Assembly (NCBI GenBank): GCA_020639195.1
Contig: JACKHB010000003.1
Span: forward strand, 558,001 to 622,000
Direction: 5' to 3'
DNA: 64,000 bases
From: Phycisphaeraceae bacterium
Lineage (GTDB): Bacteria; Planctomycetota; Phycisphaerae; Phycisphaerales; UBA1924
Shown: one piece after another, positions 43,327 to 51,918 of the stretch
Layout: the number at the start of each line of letters is the position of its first letter
Position numbering within the stretch: the first letter of the stretch is position 1
Program-made: the position numbers and the translations under genes
Notes under the pieces: model-generated
Databases searched by the model: none
Seen by the model: only the letters and a program-made list of their open reading frames with translations
What the model was told of the DNA's origin: nothing

Positions 43327-45474
43327 ATGAGCGAGAGCCAGGGAGAACGCTGGGTCCAGGTTTCCACGGAGTCGAGCGAGACGTTCGTGCTGCGGCGATT
43401 CCGCGGGCAGGAGCGTCTTGGGCGGCTGTTCGAGTACACGCTGGACGTGCTGAGCCAGAATCCGAAGGTGAAGTTCGAGGACCTGCTCGGCACGAACGTG
43501 TCGGTGTCGGTCTCGAGACAGGATGCGCAGGGCGAGCCGGTGGACCCGCGGTTCTTCAACGGCATGGTGCGCGAGATGGCGCACGTGGGGTGGGTCGGAC
43601 GGTGGATGTGCTATCGTCTGACGCTGGTGCCGACGCTGTGGTTCGCGTCCCTCGGCGAGATGTGCCGCGTCCACAAGCCGCGCGACGACGCCAAGGTGAA
43701 GATTCCGGATCTGCTCGAGGAGCTGATCCAGCCCTACGGCGACGTCCGCAACGCCTTGCAATCGAAGGACTACCGCGAGTGGGAGTTCGTGGTCCAGTAC
43801 AACGAGTCCGATTTCGACCACTTCAGCCGGCGGATGGAGCACGAGGGGATCTACTACTTCTTCGAGCACGAGAACGGCAAGCACACGATGGTCCTTGCGG
43901 ACGATCCCGGTTCGCACGAGACGTTTCCCGACGCGGCGGAGGTCGAGTTGCTCCCGCCGAGCGTGGGCGAGACGTCGGGGCGATACATCCGCGATTGGAG
44001 GATGGTCAAGACGCTCGTGAACGCGGTGTACATGACCCGGGACTTCGACTACACGAGCCCGCAGACCCCGATCGAGCTGGTCAATGCGAGCGGGACGCCG
44101 GGGAAGCCGCCCCCGCTGGGTGGCATCGTGTACGAGTGGCCAGGCGGGTACGACACACCGGCCGAGGGATCGGTGTATGCCGCGGCGAGGGCGGAGGAGG
44201 AGTGCGCGGACTACGAGGTGTGCAGCGGCGAGACGGACAATCCGGGCATCGCGTGCGGCTACCGGTTCAAGCTGAAGGTGCCCGAAGGGTTGGACATCGA
44301 GTTCGCCGAGTCCCAGGAACGGGAATACCTCGTGGTGTCGGCGGAGTACGACTTCAGCAACCCCGAGCTCGAATCCGAGACGGCCGATCCGGATGCGCCG
44401 GTGTACGTGTGCGAGTTCACGGCGATCGATGCGAAGGTGTCGTACCGCACGCCGCGGGAGACGCCCGTGCCCGAGGCGGGGGGGCCGCAGACCGCTTTCG
44501 TCACGGGCAAGAGCGGCGAGGAGATCGACTCGGATGCCCTGGGGCGGGTGAAGATCCAGTTCCACTGGGACCTGGACGGGCAGTACGACGAGAAGACGTC
44601 GATCTGGGTGCGCGTGGCGCAGGTGTGGGCGAGCAAGAAGTGGGGGGCGCTGTTCACGCCGCGGATCGGCGACGAGGTGATCGTCGAGTTCATCGACGGA
44701 GACCTGGACTTTCCGATCGTGACCGGGCGGGTGTACAACTCGTTCAACGAGCCGCCGTACGACCAGGGGCAGTTCCCGACGCTGTCGGGGATCAAGAGCA
44801 ACTCGTCCAAGGGCGGGGGCGGATTCAACGAGATCCGCTTCGACGACAAGAAGGACGAGGAGCAGCTGTTCGTTCACGCGCAGAAGAACTACGACCAGCG
44901 GGTGCTGAACGACCGGTTCGAGTGGATCGGCAACAACCGGCACCTGCAGGTCGGCAATGACAAGCACGAGATCATCGGGAACGATCGGCACGAGAAGGTG
45001 AAGCGCGACCACGTGGAGTTGATCGAGCGGGACAGGCACCGCACGGTCAAGGGCAAGGAGGCGATTCTCGTCGAGAAGGCGCACTCGGAGACCGTCAACG
45101 ACGACGTGATCGAGACGTACAAGAAGAACCAGTCCACGGTTGTGACCAAGGATCTGTACATCGAGGCGGACAACATCAACATCAACGGGAAGACGAACGT
45201 CACGATCAACGTGGGGGACTCTTTCGTCGCCATCGAGTCCGGTGGCATCAAGATCGGGACGAACGGCGACATCGTGCTGGATGCCAAGGGCAACATCTCC
45301 GCGGAGGCCAAGGGCAATATCTCGAGCAATTCGACCGGGAACACGGAGATCAAGTCGACGGGGAACATGGACATCAAGTCGACGGGGTTGACGACCGTCG
45401 ACAGCACCGGGCCGGGAACCGTCAAGAGCAGCGCGATTCTGACGGTCCAAGGGTCGGTCGTGAAGATCAACTGA
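43327..45474 (+). CDS. vgrG: T6SS spike protein VgrG (TssI)
   Basis: 715 residues from ATG 43327; GGGAG sits 8 bases upstream, inside the longer open frame. Residues 1-370 are gp27-like (FVLRRFRGQERLGRLFEYTLDVLS, then FEFVVQYNESDFDHFSRRMEHEG-type region). The gp5-like OB-fold follows (DALGRVKIQFHWDLDG, WVRVAQVWAS, IGDEVIVEFIDGD). The C-terminal 200 residues are needle repeats (HLQVGNDKHEIIGNDRHEKV, then TGNTEIKSTGNMDIKST). No C-terminal enzyme domain is present, so toxic activity must come from separate cargo. The next gene starts 2 bp after the stop. Confidence 0.96.
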   Translation: MSESQGERWVQVSTESSETFVLRRFRGQERLGRLFEYTLDVLSQNPKVKFEDLLGTNVSVSVSRQDAQGEPVDPRFFNGMVREMAHVGWVGRWMCYRLTLVPTLWFASLGEMCRVHKPRDDAKVKIPDLLEELIQPYGDVRNALQSKDYREWEFVVQYNESDFDHFSRRMEHEGIYYFFEHENGKHTMVLADDPGSHETFPDAAEVELLPPSVGETSGRYIRDWRMVKTLVNAVYMTRDFDYTSPQTPIELVNASGTPGKPPPLGGIVYEWPGGYDTPAEGSVYAAARAEEECADYEVCSGETDNPGIACGYRFKLKVPEGLDIEFAESQEREYLVVSAEYDFSNPELESETADPDAPVYVCEFTAIDAKVSYRTPRETPVPEAGGPQTAFVTGKSGEEIDSDALGRVKIQFHWDLDGQYDEKTSIWVRVAQVWASKKWGALFTPRIGDEVIVEFIDGDLDFPIVTGRVYNSFNEPPYDQGQFPTLSGIKSNSSKGGGGFNEIRFDDKKDEEQLFVHAQKNYDQRVLNDRFEWIGNNRHLQVGNDKHEIIGNDRHEKVKRDHVELIERDRHRTVKGKEAILVEKAHSETVNDDVIETYKKNQSTVVTKDLYIEADNININGKTNVTINVGDSFVAIESGGIKIGTNGDIVLDAKGNISAEAKGNISSNSTGNTEIKSTGNMDIKSTGLTTVDSTGPGTVKSSAILTVQGSVVKIN

Positions 45475-45476
45475 TC

Positions 45477-45878
45477 ATGAATCCAAAGAGCGGCAAGGCC
45501 GGCAGCGCGATCACCCCCACCGAGCCCACGGAGGCCCTCGAGGCGGACAACGCGGACCCGGGCGAGATCGCCGAGCTCAAGGCGAGCCAGGCCGAGGCGC
45601 AGGCCGGCAAGTACGGGGAGGCGAAGGTCGAGCCGTACAAGCCGATGTCGGAGGAGGAGCAGGACGACGCGGACGAGCTGACGTGGATCGAGATCCGGCT
45701 GACGGATTCCGGCGGCAGGCCCGCGGCCGGGCAGCGCTACGAGATCGAGCTTCCGGATGGGCGGATCGATACCGGGTCGCTGGATCAGCACGGCCTGGCA
45801 CGGCTGGAGAACATCGTGCCGGGCGAGTGCGGCATCAGCTTCCCGGAACTCGATGAGGACGACTGGGAGCCGAAGTGA
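45477..45878 (+). CDS. Small VgrG-linked protein, cassette 1 (paralogue of 49141-49545)
   Basis: 133 residues. The first 60 are strikingly conserved with the paralogue (MNPKSGKAG.AITP, EALEAD.ADPGEIAELKASQ, GKYG.A). A compact beta domain follows, with a WIEI.L start, Y.I.LPDG, a GSLDQHGLARL turn, CGISFPELD and a final W. The beta domain resembles small VgrG-associated domains with a PDG/GxLDxxGxAR pattern that I know only as hypothetical. There is no catalytic motif, signal peptide or TM segment. It lies between vgrG and the LysM gene with 2-3 bp spacing, so it is probably translationally linked and may act in cargo loading. Confidence 0.7.
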   Translation: MNPKSGKAGSAITPTEPTEALEADNADPGEIAELKASQAEAQAGKYGEAKVEPYKPMSEEEQDDADELTWIEIRLTDSGGRPAAGQRYEIELPDGRIDTGSLDQHGLARLENIVPGECGISFPELDEDDWEPK

Positions 45879-45881
45879 TCC

Positions 45882-46688
45882 ATGCGGACGCACGTGGTAC
45901 GCCAGGGTGAGTGCCTGTCGCTGATCGCCTGGAGCTACGGCTTCGAGCGGTGGGAGACGGTGTACGAGGCGCCCGAGAACGCTGAGTTCCGCAGGCTGCG
46001 CCCCAATCCCAACGTGATCTATCCGGGCGATGAGCTCGTGATCCCGGACACCTCGAAGAAGGTCGAGCGTCGGTCGACGGGCGCACGCCACGAGTTTGAG
46101 TTGAAGCGGTCGGTGTGCGTGTTCCGGCTGGACATGAAGGACGAGGAGAAGAATCCGATCAAGGACGCGCCGTACGAGCTGTACATCCACGGAACGCTGA
46201 CCAAGCGCGACAAGACCGATGCGCAGGGGCGGATCGAGGTGGAGATCCCGCACTGGGCGAGATCGGGCAAGCTGATCTTCATGGGTGAGGAATTCGATGT
46301 GCGGCTGGGCGTGCTTGACCCGGTCACGCGGGTGACCGGTGTGCAGCAGCGGCTGAACAATCTCGGGTACAACGCCGGTCCGGTCGATGGGATCGTGGGG
46401 CCACTGACGCGCGGCGCAACGTTCCGATTTCAGGCGGATTGCTTCGGACTCGAGAACGCGACGGGCGTGCTGGACGACCGGACGCGAGAGAAGCTCCTGG
46501 AGATGAACGATCAAGACAGTCGGGTCGGCGACGCGGAGGAGGACATGTCGCCCACGGAGCCGCCGCCATCGGGGGAGCGAGACGATGACGATCCGTGCGG
46601 TCAGCCCGTGCCATCGCCCGGAGGGGACGACACGGTGCCGGTGATGCCCGACTACATGGACCAGTGCATGGAGGGCGACGCGGACTGA
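45882..46688 (+). CDS. LysM / peptidoglycan-binding cargo protein, cassette 1
   Basis: 268 residues without a signal peptide. Residues 1-55 are LysM-like (HVVRQGECLSLIAWSYGF, ending YPGDELVIPD). The middle 90 residues form a beta domain (YELYIHGTLTKRDKTDAQG). A PG_binding_1-like repeat lies at about 145-205 (VQQRLNNLGYNAGPVDGIVG). The tail is disordered and acidic. The absence of a Sec signal next to vgrG suggests export by the T6SS, where it could position the adjacent M23 peptidase on the target wall. It is related to 49561-50208. Confidence 0.75.
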   Translation: MRTHVVRQGECLSLIAWSYGFERWETVYEAPENAEFRRLRPNPNVIYPGDELVIPDTSKKVERRSTGARHEFELKRSVCVFRLDMKDEEKNPIKDAPYELYIHGTLTKRDKTDAQGRIEVEIPHWARSGKLIFMGEEFDVRLGVLDPVTRVTGVQQRLNNLGYNAGPVDGIVGPLTRGATFRFQADCFGLENATGVLDDRTREKLLEMNDQDSRVGDAEEDMSPTEPPPSGERDDDDPCGQPVPSPGGDDTVPVMPDYMDQCMEGDAD

Positions 46689-46703
46689 CCGCGCGAGGCG
46701 AGC

Positions 46704-49067
46704 ATGGCTGGAGAAGACTGGAGTCTGTCGGGGATTGGAGAGGCTGTCTGGCGCGGCGTCTCGAGCATCATCGAGATGGCGAGGACGAACTCGACCTCGG
46801 AGACCACCAACACCAAGGTGATCCAGCGGAAGCTGCGCGTGCGCGTGCTGGACTGCCGCACGGGCACGGGTCTGAAGCAGATGCCGGTCAAGGACGTGAA
46901 GATCGACGGGCAGGCCGCGGTGCGGTACGACTGGGCGGCCGACGACTGGGACCTGTCCACGAGGGTGGCGATGTGCGACGGCAGCGGCACGACGCTCTGG
47001 GCGGGGGTTCGGTCGCAGCAGGCGCTCAAGGCCATGGGATACAACGTGGGCGGGGAGCCGACGGCGACGTATGGGCCCACGGGCCGGAAGGCGTTCCAGG
47101 AATTCCAGGTGGATCTGATCTACCCGCCGGGGTTTGTCGGGCCCCAGCAGCCGCGGGAAGAGCTGAATCTGCTCGAGACGCCCAACGACGCGTGGCGGAA
47201 GCGGATCGTCGATGAGTACAACAAGCGGGTGTTCAGCGCGGCGCAGCGCCACCTGATCGCGCTGGGGTTCCTCAAGGGCGACGAGGTGCCCGATCCGGGC
47301 GTGTGGAACGCGCGGAGCAAGGAGGCGTTCAAGAAGTGGCAGAAGGTGGAGCTGGGCTCCAAGCAGGCGGCTCAGCAGTCCTATCCAAACCGCGAGAAGG
47401 AGGGGAAGGCGCTGCACGAGGCGCGGCGCCACTTCTACACCAACAACAACGGGGATGTGTTCATCCCGATCCCCATCGAAACGCTGAGGTCAGACAAGTA
47501 CACCCTTGAGATCGGGTTCACGGACTTCCCTGTCCTGGCCGAGGCGCTCGAGTCGGAGCGGAGCAAGGCAAGCGGGATCATCCATCGGCATGTGCGGCCG
47601 GATGGCATGCCGGGGCAGCGGCAGGTGACGACGCCGTACGGGGACGTCGCGCCCGGGACCGGCTTCAGCGTCGAGTGGGTGCAGCGCGCCCAGCAGGCCG
47701 GCTCGGATCAGCCGTGGGGCTGGAGATTGGGCGCGGCGCCCGCGGCGACCGACGCCGATCGCAGCGCCATGGCCGAGTTCCGCACGAGCTGGGTGTTCAA
47801 GGACATCCCGGGGTTCGGCAAGGATGGAGAGATCGACTTCAAGGCGCTGCACACGAAGAAGAAGTGCTTCAGCATGTTCTACCAGGTGGGCGATGATGAC
47901 CCGCAGCAATACATGCCCGAGTTCGTGCTGTTCGCGCTGCAGTGGTGCCAGCCCGTGTGGGAGGCGCACCCGGCCAATGCATCGTGGATCGGCGGCGACT
48001 ACACCTCGAACGCCGCGACGGAGCGGATCCCGGCGTCGATGCGATTCGTCATGAGCGCGGCGACCGGATACCGGGGTCGTGAACAGATCGACGAGCCCAA
48101 CAACGCGAGCCTCACGCCCGCGATCGGGGGCGGGCGCGAGTACGGCCGGTTCATCCCAAATCCGACGACGGCGGTCTACACGCGATGGAACAGCGGGGCC
48201 CCCCGCAAGCACACGGGGTTCGACATCTGGGGCGTTGATGGGCAGACGCCGATCTTCGCGATCCACGGAGGCAAGTCCGCCCAGACGTACCTCTCGAACG
48301 GGGGCTACGGCAACAGCATCGTCTACGAGTTCAAGCACGCGGACAAAGCGTGGTACATCCGGTACGCGCACCTCTCGGGCACGCCGACGGTTGCGACCAA
48401 CGGGACGTTCATGACCGGGCAGCGGCTGGGGACCATGGGCCAGACGTTCAATGGCAACAGCCCGCACGGGTACCCGATCCACCTCCATCTCGAGTTTTCG
48501 CCGCGGCAGACCACGCAGGGGACGCCTCGGATCCCCTGGAGTGAACTCGCTGGCGACGTGGACATCGTGAACCTGAAGACGTGCTTTCCGGACAATGGCG
48601 TCCATCACAAGTTCCCGTGCGACTGTCCATCGACGAACTACGCGGCGCAGACGTGTCGCCTTCGTGGCGGCAACAGCGACCTGATCGCGAGCCGGTGCTG
48701 GGCATCTCGCCAGCTGCGGTGTCCGTACCTCGTCGCCGGGACGCGCCGGATCCAGGCGCAGCTCGTGTTCATGCACGAGGACGGCGGGAATCCGTACACG
48801 CGGCCCGGGACGGTGCACAACCAGATTGACGGGAACTGGAGCGCGAATCACCAGGCGTCGATCAGGGTGTTCCGCGAGCAGAATCGGGCCGCGATCGCGG
48901 ATCTTCCAAACCCGCCCGATCCCCTTCCCCCCAACGCGACGCCTCAGCAGGTACAGCAGCACCAGCAGGCCACCCAGCAGTACAACGCGGCCATGCAGGC
49001 CGAGCCGGCGGCGGGTTCCGGGACACTTCGGGTCCTCAACGCTCTTGCTCCTTATCCGCGTCCCTGA
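46704..49067 (+). CDS. Probable T6SS cell-wall effector: peptidoglycan-binding regions plus M23 endopeptidase
   Basis: 787 residues, no signal peptide. The N-terminal 280 residues contain two peptidoglycan-binding-like segments (SQQALKAMGYNVGGE...TGRKAFQEFQ, and AQRHLIALGFLKGDEVPDPGVW). A middle region of unknown fold follows. An M23/LytM-type domain is at about 495-600: His503 and Asp507 in HTGFD, His556 in RYAHLS, and His593/His595 in IHLHLEF, a complete zinc and catalytic set. The C-terminal 180 residues are Cys-rich with a Pro/Gln tail. M23 enzymes cut peptide bridges in peptidoglycan. Location behind vgrG and the LysM protein suggests delivery into competitors' periplasm. No immunity gene follows directly. 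Confidence 0.8.
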   Translation: MAGEDWSLSGIGEAVWRGVSSIIEMARTNSTSETTNTKVIQRKLRVRVLDCRTGTGLKQMPVKDVKIDGQAAVRYDWAADDWDLSTRVAMCDGSGTTLWAGVRSQQALKAMGYNVGGEPTATYGPTGRKAFQEFQVDLIYPPGFVGPQQPREELNLLETPNDAWRKRIVDEYNKRVFSAAQRHLIALGFLKGDEVPDPGVWNARSKEAFKKWQKVELGSKQAAQQSYPNREKEGKALHEARRHFYTNNNGDVFIPIPIETLRSDKYTLEIGFTDFPVLAEALESERSKASGIIHRHVRPDGMPGQRQVTTPYGDVAPGTGFSVEWVQRAQQAGSDQPWGWRLGAAPAATDADRSAMAEFRTSWVFKDIPGFGKDGEIDFKALHTKKKCFSMFYQVGDDDPQQYMPEFVLFALQWCQPVWEAHPANASWIGGDYTSNAATERIPASMRFVMSAATGYRGREQIDEPNNASLTPAIGGGREYGRFIPNPTTAVYTRWNSGAPRKHTGFDIWGVDGQTPIFAIHGGKSAQTYLSNGGYGNSIVYEFKHADKAWYIRYAHLSGTPTVATNGTFMTGQRLGTMGQTFNGNSPHGYPIHLHLEFSPRQTTQGTPRIPWSELAGDVDIVNLKTCFPDNGVHHKFPCDCPSTNYAAQTCRLRGGNSDLIASRCWASRQLRCPYLVAGTRRIQAQLVFMHEDGGNPYTRPGTVHNQIDGNWSANHQASIRVFREQNRAAIADLPNPPDPLPPNATPQQVQQHQQATQQYNAAMQAEPAAGSGTLRVLNALAPYPRP

Positions 49068-49140
49068 CGAGGGCGCGCTTGCGACCGGCGGCTTGGGTCT
49101 ATTCTCTAGGTACCGAGGCCAGCGTGGAGGATTCGGGTCC

Positions 49141-49545
49141 ATGAATCCAAAGAGCGGGAAAGCCGGTACCGCGATCACGCCGCTGGATCCCACCGAGGCG
49201 CTCGAGGCCGACGACGCGGATCCCGGCGAGATCGCAGAGTTGAAGGCCTCGCAGCGGGAAAATCAGACCGGCAAGTACGGTCAGGCGGAGGTCACTCCGT
49301 TCAAGCCGACGTCGGACGACAACACCGACGAAGAGACCGAAACCCATTGGATCGAGATCGAACTGGTCGGCGAGGACGACAAGCCCATCACCGGCCAGCC
49401 GTACCGGATCACGCTCCCTGACGGCTCGGTGACCACGGGCTCGACGGACCAGAACGGCATCGGACGCGTGGACGGCATTCCGGACTCGGGCGAGTGCAAA
49501 GTCACGTTCCCTGATCTGGATCAGGACGCCTGGGAGGCGATCTAG
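49141..49545 (+). CDS. Small VgrG-linked protein, cassette 2 (paralogue of 45477-45878)
   Basis: 134 residues from the ATG at 49141, with GGAGG about 11 bases upstream; the longer frame lies over the M23 gene and is not supported. It shares with the first copy the N-terminal MNPKSGKAG.AITP and ALEADDADPGEIAELKASQ stretches and the later WIEI.L, Y.I.LPDG and W endings. Conservation is strongest in the N-terminal 45 residues, which suggests a recognition or docking signal. No catalytic residues are seen. It opens the second cargo cassette, 73 bp after the M23 gene. Confidence 0.7.
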   Translation: MNPKSGKAGTAITPLDPTEALEADDADPGEIAELKASQRENQTGKYGQAEVTPFKPTSDDNTDEETETHWIEIELVGEDDKPITGQPYRITLPDGSVTTGSTDQNGIGRVDGIPDSGECKVTFPDLDQDAWEAI

Positions 49546-49560
49546 GCGCGAACCGCAGCG

Positions 49561-50208
49561 ATGCCACAGCACACCGTGCGACAGGGAGAGTGCGTCAGCA
49601 GCCTCGCAGAGCAGAGCGGCCTGTTCTGGGAGACGCTGTGGGAGCATCCCGAGAACGCCGAGCTTAAGCGGCTGCGGGAGGATCCCAACGCGCTGCTGCC
49701 TGGGGATCTGCTCGAGATCCCGGAGATCCGAGTGAAGGAACTTGGTCGCGCGGTGGATCAGCGCCACCGATTCCGAAAGAAGGGCGTTCCTGCGCTGTTC
49801 CGGGTGCAGATGCTGCTCGACGGCGAGCCGCGGGCGGACGAGGCGTTCCAGCTCGAGATCGATGGAGTTCGCGTGGCGGAGGGGAAGACCGACTCACGAG
49901 GGATGATCGAGGGACCGATCCCCCCGGATGCGAGGCAGGGAACCGTGATTCTCGGCGAGGGCGACATCCGTGATGTGTTCACCTTCCAACTGGGGCGGCT
50001 CGATCCCGCCGACACCGAGTCCGGGGTGCGGCAGCGCTTGCTCAATCTGGGGTTTGACGCGGAAGGGGAGAATCTCAGCGCGGCGATCGGTGCGTTCCAG
50101 CATCTGTGCGGTCTGACCCAATCTGGCCAGATCGATGAAGCGACGTCGAGTCGGCTCGAGAGTGTTCACGACTTCAACGGGGCCCTGCCTCAGGAGCCGC
50201 CGGGATGA
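49561..50208 (+). CDS. LysM / peptidoglycan-binding cargo protein, cassette 2
   Basis: 215 residues, related to the 45882 protein but shorter. An N-terminal LysM-like domain (HTVRQGECVSSLAEQSGL, ending LLPGDLLEIPE) is followed by a beta domain (FQLEIDGVRVAEGKTDSRG), then a peptidoglycan-binding-like repeat (VRQRLLNLGFDAEGENL...IGAFQHL). The acidic Pro/Gly tail of the first copy is missing. No signal peptide. The stop overlaps the next gene (ATGA), so it is probably co-translated with it. Confidence 0.72.
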   Translation: MPQHTVRQGECVSSLAEQSGLFWETLWEHPENAELKRLREDPNALLPGDLLEIPEIRVKELGRAVDQRHRFRKKGVPALFRVQMLLDGEPRADEAFQLEIDGVRVAEGKTDSRGMIEGPIPPDARQGTVILGEGDIRDVFTFQLGRLDPADTESGVRQRLLNLGFDAEGENLSAAIGAFQHLCGLTQSGQIDEATSSRLESVHDFNGALPQEPPG

Positions 50209-50714
50209 TCGCGTTCCTCCGTCGGCTCTTCAGCGGTTCCTCTGCGAGCAACACGCTCAACGTTCGCACCGTCAAGTTCTTCTTCCAGAAGTCGCCCGAC
50301 AAGCCGTCCGGAGACGTGCGTGGAATCGATGGGCTGGACTTTCGGGTCATGGCGTCGGGTGCCCTGGTGCAGCAGGGACGCACCGGAGCCGACGGCAAGA
50401 TCGACCTGCGGATCATGCCGGGCGGCGTGGAGCTTCAGTTGCTGTTCAAGGGGACGCCCGTGGCCAGCTACGCCGTCAAGGCGCGAGACGCGGCGATCGA
50501 AGCGGCGACGAGTATCGACGGCCAGCAACGCCGCCTCCGCATGCTCGGATACCACCTCGGCCGGACCGGCGCGGATGGGGATGGCGTGGACAACTCGATG
50601 AACGTCGAGACCGACCACGCGATCCTTCAGTTCCAGGCCGATCAGAGCATCGACTTCACCGGGGTCGTGGATGCGGGAACGCAGACGGCCCTCACGACGC
50701 AGGCGGGGGCGTAG
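50205..50714 (+). CDS. Peptidoglycan-binding-like small cargo protein
   Basis: 169 residues. A basic amphipathic N-terminus (MIAFLRRLFSG) is not a convincing signal peptide. A beta domain follows (LDFRVMASGALVQQGRTGADGKIDL), then a PG_binding_1-like C-terminal half (QQRRLRMLGYHLG...AILQFQADQSIDFTGVVD). The arrangement resembles the N-terminal region of the M23 protein, as if that part were encoded separately in this cassette. It lies 3 bp before the metzincin-like gene, so the two probably act together. Confidence 0.65.
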   Translation: MIAFLRRLFSGSSASNTLNVRTVKFFFQKSPDKPSGDVRGIDGLDFRVMASGALVQQGRTGADGKIDLRIMPGGVELQLLFKGTPVASYAVKARDAAIEAATSIDGQQRRLRMLGYHLGRTGADGDGVDNSMNVETDHAILQFQADQSIDFTGVVDAGTQTALTTQAGA

Positions 50715-50717
50715 CGC

Positions 50718-51908
50718 ATGGCCGTCGATGTGAGCATCCAGAACGAGTTCCGCATCGTCGTGCCCGTGCGATTCCGGCGAAACGGGCACGGTGGGGGGCC
50801 GTCGGCCGATTCGCCGGACATGGACGATCGGGGGTTCCGCCAGCCGACGCGCCCGGCGAAGTGGATCTCGACCGATGCGCGTGGCCCGCAATTTGGCATG
50901 ATGGTCGGCAAGTCCGTCAGGGTGCAGGTCGTGCGTGAGGATCTGGATGCCGGCGCGCCGCTGTTCGCCGTTGCCACAAAGAAGAGCAATCCACAGTTTC
51001 GGGTGGACCTTGGAGTGACCGGCCAGATCCCGCCTGATGGAGTGATTCCGCTGACGGCGCTGGCGGATTCCGGTGCGGTGCAGAAGCTCGAGGTCCGCCT
51101 GGGCTCGAAGGACGGTCCCATTCTGGCCGAGGCCGAGCCCCACATCTTCAGTCCGTTGACGGTGAATGTGACGCCCCATGTGTGCCGGCTTCACGTGGCG
51201 GCGAGCGCCCCGGGAGCGGGACACACTCCGCAGATCAACGGGGCGCCGATCGACATGGCCCGGATCCGCGATGGGGTCAACGGGGTCTGGCAGCCCGCGG
51301 GCGTGCGGTTCAATTTCGGCACGACCCGCGAGCACGACTACTTCGGGTACAGCCGCGACAATGTCGCGCTCCGACAGCCGGCCGGGGTCGCGGTGGGGAC
51401 CCGCGGGCACGTGGTGTCGCAGCACCAGGTCCCAAACACGATCAACGCGTACTTTGTCGCGCACATCACCGAGGGTGTGCTTGGAACTGGCGTGAATCGG
51501 GACACGCTGGGCCTGCTCAGCTGGACGAAGCCCGGCATCATCGTCGCGGTTGAGGGGAGTGTTGTGGGCGCGACTGGGGCCTTGTTCTCGCGTCCGTCCA
51601 GCGGAGATGCGCTGTACCAGGAGATCATCAACGACGTCTCGCACGAACTTGGGCACTTTCTGACCCTTCCGCACGCGGCGCAGGTCAACAGTCCTGGGCG
51701 AGCCGATACGTTCACCCGAAAGTGTCTGATGCATCCGAACAATCTGTTGCCCCAAGCCGGGAGCGGCAACATCCGCTTCGACGACATCGGCTACGGAACC
51801 GGTCACCGGGGGTGCCTGATCACGACCAAGGCGCACACGAACATTCCGACCGACGCGGAGGTGCCTCAGGCGCGTCTGCGCGCCAGGGATCCATCGAAGC
51901 TGTACTAG
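50718..51908 (+). CDS. Metzincin-like zinc metalloprotease, probable T6SS cargo effector
   Basis: 396 residues, no signal peptide. The first 150 residues are a beta domain of unknown function. The C-terminal half carries a zincin motif, HELGHFLTLPH, with His309, Glu310, His313 and His319. A downstream Met (Met338 in CLMHP) fits a metzincin Met-turn. Several His-rich loops lie before it (HVVSQHQ). The substrate is unknown: protein, or wall peptide given the peptidoglycan-binding partners. It is the enzymatic gene of the second cassette, followed 10 bp later by a lipoprotein gene. Other HExxH families are possible, but the HExGHxxxxxH spacing favours metzincins. Confidence 0.75.
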   Translation: MAVDVSIQNEFRIVVPVRFRRNGHGGGPSADSPDMDDRGFRQPTRPAKWISTDARGPQFGMMVGKSVRVQVVREDLDAGAPLFAVATKKSNPQFRVDLGVTGQIPPDGVIPLTALADSGAVQKLEVRLGSKDGPILAEAEPHIFSPLTVNVTPHVCRLHVAASAPGAGHTPQINGAPIDMARIRDGVNGVWQPAGVRFNFGTTREHDYFGYSRDNVALRQPAGVAVGTRGHVVSQHQVPNTINAYFVAHITEGVLGTGVNRDTLGLLSWTKPGIIVAVEGSVVGATGALFSRPSSGDALYQEIINDVSHELGHFLTLPHAAQVNSPGRADTFTRKCLMHPNNLLPQAGSGNIRFDDIGYGTGHRGCLITTKAHTNIPTDAEVPQARLRARDPSKLY

Positions 51909-51918
51909 GGGAGGGTCG

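Noticed and set aside
43075..45450. 791-codon - strand frame across vgrG
   Set aside because: It is exactly antisense to a full VgrG and has repetitive Arg/Leu/Val composition with no motif.
45477..45878. A second PAAR or a gp5-like spike protein
   Set aside because: There is no PAAR repeat pattern; the sequence has an acidic N-terminal tag and a single small beta domain.
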